From positions 44,034-108,033 of the forward strand of contig JAKEET010000147.1 in NCBI GenBank assembly GCA_022616435.1: a DNA stretch of 64,000 nt, given 5' to 3'. Made by a program: the position numbers and the translations under genes. Positions 26,844 through 35,490 of the stretch are shown here, piece after piece. Each line of letters begins with the position of its first letter. Within the stretch, counting starts at the first letter, position 1. The notes beneath the pieces were generated by a model, which was given only the letters and a program-made list of their open reading frames with translations, was not told where the DNA came from and searched no databases. This DNA comes from Gemmataceae bacterium. Its GTDB lineage: Bacteria > Planctomycetota > Planctomycetia > Gemmatales > Gemmataceae.

Positions 26844-28046
26844 TCATCCTTCGTATTTTACTCCATCCAGCTCCTCGGCGAAACGGTGAATCATCGCCTC
26901 CGTGAGGCTCTTCCAGTTGCCGGATTGCCGGAACAGGTTGCGGGCCGCGTCGGCCCCCGTTTCGAACTTGTCGAGGTTGTGCAATGGTTGCAGGAATGCC
27001 TCATCGCCGTGGGCGCGGGCGATGGGCAGCATCTTGTCGACGAGGTCGGCGAGGTCTTTCGTCAGCGGTCGCCGCTTGCCGGCCGGCGTGCGAATGTACA
27101 CGGCGCCCATGCCGTAGCGGGTCGCCAACCATTTGTTCTCGCCGGCGATCCAGTGGCGGCGCAGATCGCCGCGCCGCAGTTGCGGCCGATCTTTCAAGAG
27201 TTGGATCGACGAGATCACCAGGCAGCGCGTCAAGGCCACGATCGCCAAGGTCAGGCTCAGGGTCGCCGGCATGTCGCAAACGCGGAACTCCAGGGTGCCA
27301 AAATCCGGCCGGGGGCGGATGTCCCAGTAGATGTCCTTGAACGAGGCGATGGCCTGGCAATCGCGCATCACCTGGCAATAGCTGCGAAAGTCCTTCCACT
27401 TGCGAAACTGCGGCGGCACCCCCGAGTGCGGCAACAGTGCGTACAACGCCGAGCGGCTGGACGCCAGGCCGGTGTCGATCCCCTGCCAGAACGGCGAATT
27501 GGCGGACAGGGCGATGAGGTGCGGCAGGTACTTCACGAGCAGGCTGCTGACGGTGACGGCGGTGTCGCCGTCCGGGACGCCGACGTGGACGTGCAAGCCG
27601 AAAACCACGCGCTGGTACGTCAGCCAGGCCAGGCGTTCGACGATGCGTTCGTAGCGCTCGGCGGGAAAGACGACGCTGCTCGACGACCGGTGAAAGGGAT
27701 GCGTTCCACCCAGGGCCAGCTCATAACCCAGCGAGCTGGCGATGATGCGGGCCTTGCGCAGCCGCGTCAGCAGCTGGTCGCGGGCTTCGCCGACGCTGCC
27801 GCACACGCCGGTCTTGATTTCAAACATCGATTGCATCAGCTCCGCCGACACGCCCTCGACCTTTTCCTGTTCGCACGCCTTGAGAATGCGCACCGCCCCC
27901 GGGGCCAGGTCGCCGGTGTCGCGGTCCAGAATCTGCAGTTCCAGCTCGACGCCCAACGTCGGCGTCGCCGAACCGTGGAACGTCAGGTCCTCGGCCTTCG
28001 CCGGCGCCTCGGTCGGCGCCGGTTGTTGAGGCATGGCTTCGCTCAC
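26844..28046 (-). CDS. YbdK-family carboxylate-amine ligase (glutamate-cysteine ligase type 2-like)
   Basis: 400 residues. GVELELQILDRDTGDL opens the ATP/metal-binding region. FEIKTGVCGSVGEARDQL, FGLHVHVGVPDGD and SANSPFWQGIDTGLASSR are typical of the GCS2/YbdK family. Members form gamma-glutamyl-cysteine weakly or act on unknown substrates. The first 25 residues are a low-complexity Pro/Ala leader. Divergent from the DUF1549/1553 gene with 133 bases between. The pairing with a glutaminase just downstream is suggestive only. Confidence 0.88.
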   Translation of the reverse strand: MSEAMPQQPAPTEAPAKAEDLTFHGSATPTLGVELELQILDRDTGDLAPGAVRILKACEQEKVEGVSAELMQSMFEIKTGVCGSVGEARDQLLTRLRKARIIASSLGYELALGGTHPFHRSSSSVVFPAERYERIVERLAWLTYQRVVFGLHVHVGVPDGDTAVTVSSLLVKYLPHLIALSANSPFWQGIDTGLASSRSALYALLPHSGVPPQFRKWKDFRSYCQVMRDCQAIASFKDIYWDIRPRPDFGTLEFRVCDMPATLSLTLAIVALTRCLVISSIQLLKDRPQLRRGDLRRHWIAGENKWLATRYGMGAVYIRTPAGKRRPLTKDLADLVDKMLPIARAHGDEAFLQPLHNLDKFETGADAARNLFRQSGNWKSLTEAMIHRFAEELDGVKYEG

Positions 28047-28179
28047 CGTCGGTGCTCCGGAAGAGGGGTTCTTGGAGAGTCTCTATTCCGTTCCCGTTCG
28101 TGACGGAACTTGTGAGGGCGCGCGCCGTGGCGTATACTATGTGCTGAACCTGCCTCCTTCCACTTTAGCGATTCGCGCC

Positions 28180-30711
28180 ATGAAAACCTGGCTCAAACTG
28201 TCTCCACTCCTGTGCGGCGTGATGGCGTTGGCCCCCGAGGTCGCAACGGCGGGCGGCAAGGCCGGCAAGGTCCAGTTCGCACGCGACATCCAGCCGATCC
28301 TTTCCAACTACTGCTTCACATGCCACGGCCCCGATGACAAGACGCGCAAGGCCGGCCTGCGCCTCGACGCGGCCGCGGGCGCGACCAAGAAGCTGCGCAG
28401 CGGCGGCCGGGCGATCGTGCCGGGCGATCCGGGCGCGAGCGAACTGGTGGCGCGCATCTTCGCCACGGAAGACCACGAGCGGATGCCGCCCCTGAAGAGC
28501 CAGAAGGTAATGAAGGACTCGGAAAAGGCGCTACTCAAACGCTGGATCGCGGAAGGGGCCGAGTTTCAGCAGCACTGGGCGTTCGTGGCTCCGAAACGAC
28601 CAGCCCTTCCCCTCCTTGGGAAGGGGGGGATCCAGGGGGGGATCCAGGGGGGGTGGCCGCGCCAGCCGTTCGACTACTTCGTACTGGCACGCCTCGCGAA
28701 AGAAGGGCTGACGCCGGCCCCCGAAGCCGATCGTCACACGCTGGCCCGCCGCGTTGCGCTGGACCTCACCGGCTTGCCGCCGTCACTCGCCTCCGTCGAT
28801 CGCTTCGTCAACGACAAGAGCCCCAACGCGTACGAGAAGTTCGTCGATGAAGTCCTGAAATCGCCGGCCTACGGCGAACGCTGGGCCCACGTCTGGCTCG
28901 ACCTGGCCCGCTATGCCGATTCGCGCGGCTACGCGACCGACAACCCGCGCACGATCTGGAAGTATCGCGACTGGGTCATCGAAGCCCTCAACGCCAACAT
29001 GCCGTTCGACCAGTTCACGATCGAGCAGCTCGCCGGCGACCTGCTGCCCAAGCCCAGTGAGAAGCAGCTCATCGCGACCGCCTTTCATCGCAACACGCTG
29101 ACCAACGACGAGGGGGGCACCAACGACGAGGAGTTCCGCGCCGCCGCCGTGGTCGATCGGGTCAACACGACGATGGCGGTCTGGATGGGCCTGACCATGG
29201 CCTGCGCCCAGTGCCACACGCACAAGTACGATCCGATCACCCAGGAAGAGTATTTCCGCTTCTATGCGATGTTCAACCAGACCCAAGACGCCGACCGCGG
29301 CGATGAGTCGCCGCTGTTGACGCAGATGACCCCCCAACAGGAACAGAAGAAGGCCAAGCTGACCGCCCAGCTCGCCGACCTGGAAAAAAAATTGCAGCAG
29401 CCGATCGCGGACGTCGATGCCGCTCTCAAGAAGTGGCGGACCGACGCCAAGGTGGACAAGCTGCCCGCCAACATCGACAAGATCATCGCCGTGGAAGCCG
29501 CCAAGCGCACGCCGGAGCAGCAGGCCGAGCTGGCCATGTACTATCAATCGGTGGCCCCGGAACTGAAGGCGACGCGCGACCGGATCGCGGCGCTGAAGAA
29601 GGAGCTGCCGAAGATCAAGGGGATCACCACGCCGATCATGAAGGAGCTGCCGGACAAGCAGCAGCGCAAAACGAAGATCCACATCCGCGGCAACTTCCTC
29701 GACGAAGGCAACGAGGTGACGGCGGGTTTGCCGGCCCTGTTCCCGCCGTTGCCGCCGGGCCAGCCGCTCAACCGGCTCGGCGTGGCCCGCTGGCTCGTCG
29801 ATCGGAATAATCCGCTCACGGCCCGCGTGACCGTCAATCGCTTGTGGGACCAGCTTTTTGGCGTCCATCTCGTCGACACGCCGGAGGATTTCGGCATGCG
29901 CAGCAAACCGCCGGAGCACCAGGAGCTGCTCGACTGGCTGGCGGTGGAGTTCATGGATCAGAAATGGGACGTGCAGAAGTTCTTGAAGACGCTGGTGACC
30001 TCGGCAACGTACCGTCAGTCGTCGCGCGTCACGCCCGAATTACTGGAGAAGGACCCGGACAACCGTTTGTTCGCGCGCGGCCCTCGGTTCCGCACCGCGG
30101 CGGAGACGATCCGCGACCAGGCCCTGTTCGCCAGCGGCCTGCTGAGCGCGAAGATGTACGGCCCGTCGGTGCGGCCGCCGCGGCCCAAGCTCGGCTTGAC
30201 GGCGGCGTTCGGCGGCGGCACCGATTGGGAAGCCAGCCCCGGCGACGACAAGTATCGCCGCGCCCTGTACACCGAATGGCGGCGGACCACGCCGTATCCG
30301 TCGATGCTCACCTTCGACGCCCCCAACCGCAACGTTTGCACCATCGCCCGCCCGCGCACCAACACGCCATTGCAAGCCCTGGTGACGCTCAACGATCCCG
30401 TGTACATCGAAGCGGCCCAGGCGCTCGCCCGCCGGATGGTGACGGAGGGCGGCGTCACTCCCGAGGCGCGAGTTCAATATGGTTTTCGTCTGGCGTTGAC
30501 GCGGCCGCCGCAACCCGCGGAAACGACGCGGCTCGTCGAGCTGTATCAGAAAGCCCGCGCCGATTTCGCCGCCAATCCCAAAGAGGCTCAGCAGCTGGCG
30601 ACCGAACCGCTCGGCCCGCTGCCGGCCGGGATGGACGCGGTCGAGCTGGCGGCGTGGACGGTGGTGGGCAACGTGATGCTGAATCTGGATGAGGTGTTTG
30701 CCAAGCGGTAG
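28180..30711 (+). CDS. Exported DUF1549/DUF1553 protein with c-type cytochrome motif (PSD1 family)
   Basis: 843 residues from ATG 28180; the upstream open frame is not coding. A signal peptide (about 1-24) is followed by FARDIQPILSNYCFTCHG with haem motif Cys45-x-x-Cys48-His49. DUF1549 follows (YGERWAHVWLDLARYADSRGY, TMAVWMGLTMACAQCHTHKYDP) and then DUF1553 near the C-terminus (RLGVARWLVDRNNPLTARVTVNR, in parts). These proteins are abundant only in planctomycetes and relatives, and their role is unproven. Residues about 141-160 are a repeat-derived insert (GKGGIQGGIQGG). Normally a DUF1501 gene follows directly; here three small genes intervene. Confidence 0.92.
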   Translation: MKTWLKLSPLLCGVMALAPEVATAGGKAGKVQFARDIQPILSNYCFTCHGPDDKTRKAGLRLDAAAGATKKLRSGGRAIVPGDPGASELVARIFATEDHERMPPLKSQKVMKDSEKALLKRWIAEGAEFQQHWAFVAPKRPALPLLGKGGIQGGIQGGWPRQPFDYFVLARLAKEGLTPAPEADRHTLARRVALDLTGLPPSLASVDRFVNDKSPNAYEKFVDEVLKSPAYGERWAHVWLDLARYADSRGYATDNPRTIWKYRDWVIEALNANMPFDQFTIEQLAGDLLPKPSEKQLIATAFHRNTLTNDEGGTNDEEFRAAAVVDRVNTTMAVWMGLTMACAQCHTHKYDPITQEEYFRFYAMFNQTQDADRGDESPLLTQMTPQQEQKKAKLTAQLADLEKKLQQPIADVDAALKKWRTDAKVDKLPANIDKIIAVEAAKRTPEQQAELAMYYQSVAPELKATRDRIAALKKELPKIKGITTPIMKELPDKQQRKTKIHIRGNFLDEGNEVTAGLPALFPPLPPGQPLNRLGVARWLVDRNNPLTARVTVNRLWDQLFGVHLVDTPEDFGMRSKPPEHQELLDWLAVEFMDQKWDVQKFLKTLVTSATYRQSSRVTPELLEKDPDNRLFARGPRFRTAAETIRDQALFASGLLSAKMYGPSVRPPRPKLGLTAAFGGGTDWEASPGDDKYRRALYTEWRRTTPYPSMLTFDAPNRNVCTIARPRTNTPLQALVTLNDPVYIEAAQALARRMVTEGGVTPEARVQYGFRLALTRPPQPAETTRLVELYQKARADFAANPKEAQQLATEPLGPLPAGMDAVELAAWTVVGNVMLNLDEVFAKR
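28602..28656. repeat. In-frame G-rich dispersed repeat inside the DUF1549/1553 gene
   Basis: CCCTTCCCCTCCTTGGGAAG is followed by a directly repeated GGGGGGATCCAG unit. It encodes LPLLGKGGIQGGIQGG without breaking the frame. It lies in the linker between the cytochrome region and DUF1549. Confidence 0.8.
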
Positions 30712-30730
30712 TCCATGGCGGATCGCCACC

Positions 30731-31126
30731 ATGAACAAGTTTACGGTGACGGATCCCACGGATGTGGTGACGATTCGCACCGAGCAGGCCAAGAATCCGA
30801 GTAACATGGGTGTGGGAGTAGTCGATGCGGCGAGCGGCGCCATCCGCGTTTATCCGTATGACCAAACCGACGAATGGGTGAGTCTTCATCCGCAGTGCAT
30901 GGCGATGGCCGGTCATGAAGCGGCGGCCTGGATGGCGGGATTTCCCATTCCGTCAACACGCGGATTCGTTCTCGATTACGATTCGGCAATGGGCCAATGG
31001 CGGGTGGTGAACCGATCGCATCTGAACTTTCCTGACGGCGGCATGCGCATGGAGTCGCAGAGTTTTGACCGAGTGCTGGAAGCCCTAGCAGATGTAGGCA
31101 TTCTGAATCCCACGATCATTCCTTGA
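30731..31126 (+). CDS. Hypothetical protein
   Basis: 131 residues from ATG 30731, 19 bases after the DUF1549/1553 stop. Soluble mixed alpha/beta composition with GVGVVDAASGAIRVYPYDQTDEWVSLHP (in parts) and VLEALADVGILNPTIIP. No signal peptide and no family recognised. The next gene begins 7 bases later, so it is probably one unit with the following two genes. Confidence 0.65.
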   Translation: MNKFTVTDPTDVVTIRTEQAKNPSNMGVGVVDAASGAIRVYPYDQTDEWVSLHPQCMAMAGHEAAAWMAGFPIPSTRGFVLDYDSAMGQWRVVNRSHLNFPDGGMRMESQSFDRVLEALADVGILNPTIIP

Positions 31127-31133
31127 GGGGACC

Positions 31134-31613
31134 ATGGGCCAGACCAAGGAAATCGATCCCCGACTTGCCGTCAATCGTTTCGCCCTGGCGCTTGACGCCA
31201 TGCTGGTGAATGGCGTCACCATGTGCTTGACTCCCACACGGGCCGCCAAAGATTTCATCGACATGCAGTTGCATGCGCACGCGAATGCAGAGTTGTCAAA
31301 TCTGCTTCGATCGGTCGATCTGGCGGCGGAAGAGAACAGCGCCTTTGTTGATCGACTCGCCGTTCTGAAGGCGTCGTTGCAAGCGCTGTTGGCGCACGGA
31401 ACCATGCCCAAGGAACAGCGCGAAAGGCGCATCGGTCAATTGCAAGCGGCCTATGCCAGCGCTCGGCAGGGTGTTCAGCAATTGGAGCATCGCCTGGGGC
31501 TGACGCCAAGTTTCTACGAGGCAAGCGGCGACGTCCATCGCGATCGCGTGGCCGGATTCGCGGCCCGAGTCCCGGAGTTGTTTGAACGCGAGCAGGTTGG
31601 CTCGGTTGGATAA
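31134..31613 (+). CDS. Hypothetical helical protein
   Basis: 159 residues, almost wholly helical, with repeated Ala/Leu/Glu stretches (AELSNLLRSVDLAAEENSAF, LKASLQALLAHG, GQLQAAYASARQGVQQLEHR). No signal or membrane segment. I recognise no family. It lies tightly between the preceding hypothetical gene (7 bases) and the DUF4058-like gene (12 bases). Confidence 0.62.
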   Translation: MGQTKEIDPRLAVNRFALALDAMLVNGVTMCLTPTRAAKDFIDMQLHAHANAELSNLLRSVDLAAEENSAFVDRLAVLKASLQALLAHGTMPKEQRERRIGQLQAAYASARQGVQQLEHRLGLTPSFYEASGDVHRDRVAGFAARVPELFEREQVGSVG

Positions 31614-31625
31614 CAGGAATGCCTT

Positions 31626-32156
31626 ATGATCTTTGCCGGCATGGATCGTGAGACCGGACGATCGGTCGTAACCGTGATAGAGCTGGTCAGCCCGAGCAAC
31701 AAGTATCGAGGGGCCGGCCGGAAGTCGTATCTTGCCAAGCAGCGCCAGGTCTTGGATAGCACTGTGCACTTGGTTGAGATCGATCTGCTGAGAACGGGGC
31801 GGCATGTGATGGCAGTGCCCGAACCCGTCGCGCGTGCCCACGGAAGCTACGATTATCTGACTTCTGTCAACCGAGCCGGCGCGGACCGCGACGAGTTTGA
31901 CCTCTATCCTAAAACATTGCGTCAGCGCCTGCCGCGCGTCCGTGTTCCTTTGTCCGGTTCTGACGCCCCCGCGACACTCGACGTACAGGAGGCGCTCGAA
32001 CAAGCGTATGATCGGGGCGCCTATGATGACCAAATCGAGTATGCCAAGCCGTGCAAGCCGCGTTTGCGCCCCGCCGACCAGGCTTGGGCGAACCAGTTGA
32101 TTCGGCGAGCGATGGACGGCAATGGTCGCAACGGTAAACGCAAGAGCAAAACATGA
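31626..32156 (+). CDS. DUF4058-like protein, N-terminally truncated
   Basis: 176 residues that match the C-terminal half of DUF4058 proteins: VVTVIELVSPSNKYRG, GRKSYLAKQRQVLDSTVHL, LVEIDLLRTG and ALEQAYDRGAYDDQIEY. The usual N-terminal 100 or so residues are missing, and the sequence upstream belongs to another gene. The protein may be a remnant that is still open, or a short functional form. DUF4058 resembles restriction-like nucleases in some regions, but its role is unknown. It ends 10 bases before the DUF1501 gene. Confidence 0.72.
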   Translation: MIFAGMDRETGRSVVTVIELVSPSNKYRGAGRKSYLAKQRQVLDSTVHLVEIDLLRTGRHVMAVPEPVARAHGSYDYLTSVNRAGADRDEFDLYPKTLRQRLPRVRVPLSGSDAPATLDVQEALEQAYDRGAYDDQIEYAKPCKPRLRPADQAWANQLIRRAMDGNGRNGKRKSKT

Positions 32157-32166
32157 AGGAGTCTCC

Positions 32167-33615
32167 ATGGACTTCGCAGTCGAATCGAAACTGCATCAAA
32201 CCCGCCGCCACTTCCTCAAGACCGGCTCGCTCGGCCTCGGCGGCGCGGCGTTGTCATTGTTGATGAACGACCAGGCCCCGGCCCAGCAAGCCGCCGCCAA
32301 CCCGCTCGCCCCGCGCCGGCCGCACTTCGCCCCCAAGGCGAAGAGCGTCATCTACCTGCACATGGCCGGGTCGCCGCCGCACCTCGACTTGCTCGATTAC
32401 AAACCCGAACTGGTGCGCCGCAACGGCCAGGACTGCCCGCAGGAGTTCCTGCGCGGCCGCCGCTTCGCGTTCACCTCCGGCGTGCCGAAATTGCTCGGCA
32501 CGCCGCAGCGCTTCCGCCAGCACGGCCAGAGCGGGCAGTGGATTTCCGACGCGCTGCCGAACCTCGGCGCCATCGCCGATGAGCTGTGCATCATCAAGTC
32601 GATGCACACCGAACAATTCAATCATGCTCCCGCCGAGCTGCTGCTCTTCACCGGCTCGCCGCAGTTCGGCCGGCCCGGCATGGGGGCGTGGGTCACCTAC
32701 GGCCTCGGCTCGGAAAACCAGAACCTGCCCGGCTTCATCGTGCTGGTCTCGAGCGGCACGTTCCCCAGCGCCGGCTCGAGCATCTGGAGCAACGGCTTCC
32801 TGCCGTCGGTGTTCCAGGGAGTGCAATGCCGCTCGCAGGGCGATCCGGTTTTGTACGTGTCGAACCCGCGCGGCATGGACCGCGACATGCGCCGGCTCAG
32901 CCTGGATGCGTTGCGCGACCTGAACGAAATGCAGGCCGCCGAGCTGGGCAGTCCCGAGACGCGCACCCGCATCGCCCAGTATGAGCTGGCGTTCCGCATG
33001 CAGGTCGCCGTGCCGGAGGTCATGGACATCTCCCGCGAGCCGCAACAGATCCTCGACCTCTACGGCGCCCAGCCGGGCGCCGGCAGCTTCGCCAACAACT
33101 GCTTGCTGGCCCGCCGGCTCGTCGAGCAGGGCGTGCGGTTCGTGCAGCTCCACGACTGGGGCTGGGATTTCCACGGCACCGGGCCGGGCGAAGACATCCG
33201 CCAGGGCCTGACCAACAAGTGCCGCGGCATGGAGAAGGCCGTCGCCGCCCTGATCCGCGACCTCAAGACGCGCGGCATGCTCGACGACACCCTGGTCGTC
33301 TGGGGCGGCGAGTTCGGCCGCTCGCCGTTCCGCGAAGGCCGCACCGCCGGCAGCCCGAACCTGGGCCGCGATCACCATCCGTTCTCGTTCACGCTCTTCA
33401 TGGCCGGCGGCGGCGTCCGCCGCGGCCTGTCGTACGGCTCCTCGGACGAGCTGGGCTTCGACGTCGGCGACAACCGCGTCCACGTCCACGACTTGCAAGC
33501 GACCATCTTGCACTTGCTCGGCATGAATCACCTGCGGCTGACCTACCGCTTCCAGGGCCGCGAATACCGCCTGACGGACGTCTTCGGCGAGCTGGTGCAG
33601 CCGATCTTGGCCTGA
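32167..33615 (+). CDS. DUF1501 protein with Tat-like signal
   Basis: 482 residues from ATG 32167. The N-terminus has TRRHFLKTGSLGLGGAALSLL, a twin-arginine signal. DUF1501 (sulfatase/alkaline-phosphatase-like fold) is recognised from VIYLHMAGSPPHLDLLDYKP, LLARRLVEQGVRFVQL and VVWGGEFGRSPF, with GRDHHPFSFTLFMAGGGV near the end. It is the habitual partner of DUF1549/1553 proteins, and both probably act outside the cytoplasm. The substrate is not known. Confidence 0.92.
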   Translation: MDFAVESKLHQTRRHFLKTGSLGLGGAALSLLMNDQAPAQQAAANPLAPRRPHFAPKAKSVIYLHMAGSPPHLDLLDYKPELVRRNGQDCPQEFLRGRRFAFTSGVPKLLGTPQRFRQHGQSGQWISDALPNLGAIADELCIIKSMHTEQFNHAPAELLLFTGSPQFGRPGMGAWVTYGLGSENQNLPGFIVLVSSGTFPSAGSSIWSNGFLPSVFQGVQCRSQGDPVLYVSNPRGMDRDMRRLSLDALRDLNEMQAAELGSPETRTRIAQYELAFRMQVAVPEVMDISREPQQILDLYGAQPGAGSFANNCLLARRLVEQGVRFVQLHDWGWDFHGTGPGEDIRQGLTNKCRGMEKAVAALIRDLKTRGMLDDTLVVWGGEFGRSPFREGRTAGSPNLGRDHHPFSFTLFMAGGGVRRGLSYGSSDELGFDVGDNRVHVHDLQATILHLLGMNHLRLTYRFQGREYRLTDVFGELVQPILA

Positions 33616-33668
33616 GACCCATACGGTTCGTCGACGAGTAATTGAACTCCTTCGGACGAACGGTATTG

Positions 33669-33780
33669 CGTTTAGCCCCAATACCCCGTTTCGAAGAAAC
33701 GGGGCGGACAGTCGGTTGGCAGAGGATGAATCCCACGCGCGGGATTCTGTCCGCCCCGGTTCTACGAACCGGGGCTAAAC
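33669..33780. repeat. Dispersed TTTAGCCCCGGTTC inverted repeat, copy 2 (complete)
   Basis: Left arm GTTTAGCCCC plus ACCCCGTTTCGAAGAAACGG, and right arm CCCCGGTTCTACGAACCGGG plus GCTAAAC. The middle shares CGGTTGGCAG and GGATGAATC with copy 3 at 63449-63506. It lies just upstream of the YceH-like gene, and its right end is 8 bases before that start. Confidence 0.88.
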
Positions 33781-33788
33781 TAAGACAC

Positions 33789-34529
33789 ATGGACAACACG
33801 AATCCACCGCCTGAAACGGCGCCGCCTGAACCGTCGTCACCAGGACCGCCGCCGACGTCGTGGCCTGCCCTGACGGCGCTGGAGCAGCGCGTCCTCGGCG
33901 TCCTCGTCGAAAAAGGGAAAACAACTCCGGAAGGTTATCCGCTGAGCCTCAACGCCCTCACCACCGGCTGCAATCAGAAGACCAATCGCGATCCGGTCAC
34001 CAATCTCAGCGAGGATCAAGTCGAGTCGACGCTCGACAACCTCCAGAAACAGGGACTGGTCACGAGGGTCACCGGCAGCCGCGTCGATCGCTGGCGACAT
34101 AACCTCTACGAGCAGTGGCAAGTCGACAAGATCGAACTTGCCATCCTCGCCGAGTTATTGTTGCGGGGCGCCCAGACCGAAGGCGAGCTGCGCGGTCACG
34201 CCGGCCGCATGGAACCCATCGCCGACCTCGAAACCCTGCGGCACAAGTTGCGGCCGCTGGCCGAACGGAACCTCGTCGTGTTCCTGGGCGCCGAGGGCCG
34301 GCGCGGCACGCAAATCTCGCACGGACTGCAATCGGCCGGGGAGCTGGACCGGTTGCGGGTTGCGGGCGCCGCCGCCGCGGCTGCGTCCGAACGCGCGCCG
34401 GCCGCGGCTGGGACATCGTCCTGGCAAGCGGAAGTCGCGGCGCTGCGCCAGCAAGTGCAAGATCTTCAAGAAGCCCTGCGGCAAGTGCAGGACGACGTGC
34501 GGCACCTGAAAACATCGCTCGGCGCCTAG
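33789..34529 (+). CDS. YceH-family (DUF480) protein
   Basis: 246 residues from ATG 33789; the upstream open frame runs through the repeat and is not coding. After a proline-rich leader (1-24), the paired winged-helix region is clear: LTALEQRVLGVLVEKGKTTP, YPLSLNALTTGCNQKTNRDP, DKIELAILAELLLRGAQTEGELRG and RHKLRPLAERNLVVFLG. The C-terminal 50 residues form a coiled coil (LRQQVQDLQEALRQVQDDV). It is probably DNA-binding, but no role is established. Confidence 0.9.
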   Translation: MDNTNPPPETAPPEPSSPGPPPTSWPALTALEQRVLGVLVEKGKTTPEGYPLSLNALTTGCNQKTNRDPVTNLSEDQVESTLDNLQKQGLVTRVTGSRVDRWRHNLYEQWQVDKIELAILAELLLRGAQTEGELRGHAGRMEPIADLETLRHKLRPLAERNLVVFLGAEGRRGTQISHGLQSAGELDRLRVAGAAAAAASERAPAAAGTSSWQAEVAALRQQVQDLQEALRQVQDDVRHLKTSLGA

Positions 34530-34543
34530 CCCAGAAGCCCCGT

Positions 34544-34628
34544 GCGTTCCTCTGCGGCCTCTGCGGCTCCGCGGTTGAACAGCCGAACCGCAGAGGCCGC
34601 GGAGAACGCAGAGCGGCCGCAGAGAGAA
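34544..34628. repeat. Dispersed CTCTGCGG/CCGCAGAG inverted repeat, copy 2
   Basis: Left arm GCGTTCCTCTGCGGCCTCTG with CCGCGGTT; right arm AACCGCAGAGGCCGCGGAG and following CGCAGAG units. It fills the gap before the pseudouridine synthase gene, ending 7 bases before its start, so it lies over the expected ribosome-binding region. Confidence 0.85.
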
Positions 34629-34635
34629 ACGGAAT

Positions 34636-35367
34636 ATGGAGCGCATCAACAAGTACCTCGCGCACGCGGGTCTCGGCTCGCGGCGGCATTGCGAGGAGCT
34701 GGTGCGCGCCGGCCGGGTCACGATCGCCGGCGACGTGGTCCGCGAGCTGGGCGCCCGCGTCGGCCCCGACCAGGAAGTCTGTGTCGACGGCCGGCCGATC
34801 CGGACCGAGCGCCTGGTCTACTGGCTCGTCAACAAGCCGCGCGGCTGCCTGTGCACCAACAGCGACCCGGCCGGAAGGCCGCGGGTGATCGATCTCGTGC
34901 CCCAGCTCGCCGAGCGCGTTTACACGGTGGGCCGCCTGGACGAGGACAGCGAGGGGCTGCTCCTGCTGACCAACGACGGCGACCTGGCGCATCGGCTCAT
35001 GCACCCGCGCTTCGGGGTCGATAAGACATATCTGGTGCAGGTGGCCGGCTTGCCGACGAGGGCACAGCTGGAGCAACTGACGCAGGGCGTCTGGCTGGCC
35101 GAGGGCCGGGTGAAGGCCAAGAGCGTCAAGCGCCTCAAGACGCAGGGCCAGAGCGCCTGGCTGCGGATCGTTCTCAATGAAGGTAGGAACCGGGAGATTC
35201 GCCGCATGCTGGCGCGGCTGGAGCACAAGGTGGTGCGCTTGATCCGCATGGGCCTGGGTCCCGTGCAGCTCCGCCGCCTCAAGCCGGGCCGCGCCCGCCC
35301 CGCGAGCACGCGCGAATTGCAACTGCTGCGGCAGTGCGCGCAACCCGTGAGCGCGGTCCGGACTTGA
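34636..35367 (+). CDS. RluB/RsuA-family pseudouridine synthase with S4 domain
   Basis: 243 residues. An S4 RNA-binding domain (INKYLAHAGLGSRRHCEELV, 4-23) is followed by the catalytic domain with GRLDEDSEGLLL (99-110); Asp102 is the catalytic residue. LNEGRNREIRRMLARLEHKVVRLIRM (in parts) completes the family pattern. It makes pseudouridine in rRNA, most likely 23S; whether it is RluB or a relative cannot be decided. Ribosome binding may be affected by the repeat that abuts the start. Confidence 0.92.
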   Translation: MERINKYLAHAGLGSRRHCEELVRAGRVTIAGDVVRELGARVGPDQEVCVDGRPIRTERLVYWLVNKPRGCLCTNSDPAGRPRVIDLVPQLAERVYTVGRLDEDSEGLLLLTNDGDLAHRLMHPRFGVDKTYLVQVAGLPTRAQLEQLTQGVWLAEGRVKAKSVKRLKTQGQSAWLRIVLNEGRNREIRRMLARLEHKVVRLIRMGLGPVQLRRLKPGRARPASTRELQLLRQCAQPVSAVRT

Positions 35368-35490
35368 TTTTGGCGTCGATTTCCCTGGCGAGGCGCTGCC
35401 GGCCCTCGCTATGATAAGGCATGGCTGGCCGCCTGGCGTTCGCGGCTTCCTTCCCCGAACGCCAAGCGGCCGGCCGCCGCGACAACACCC

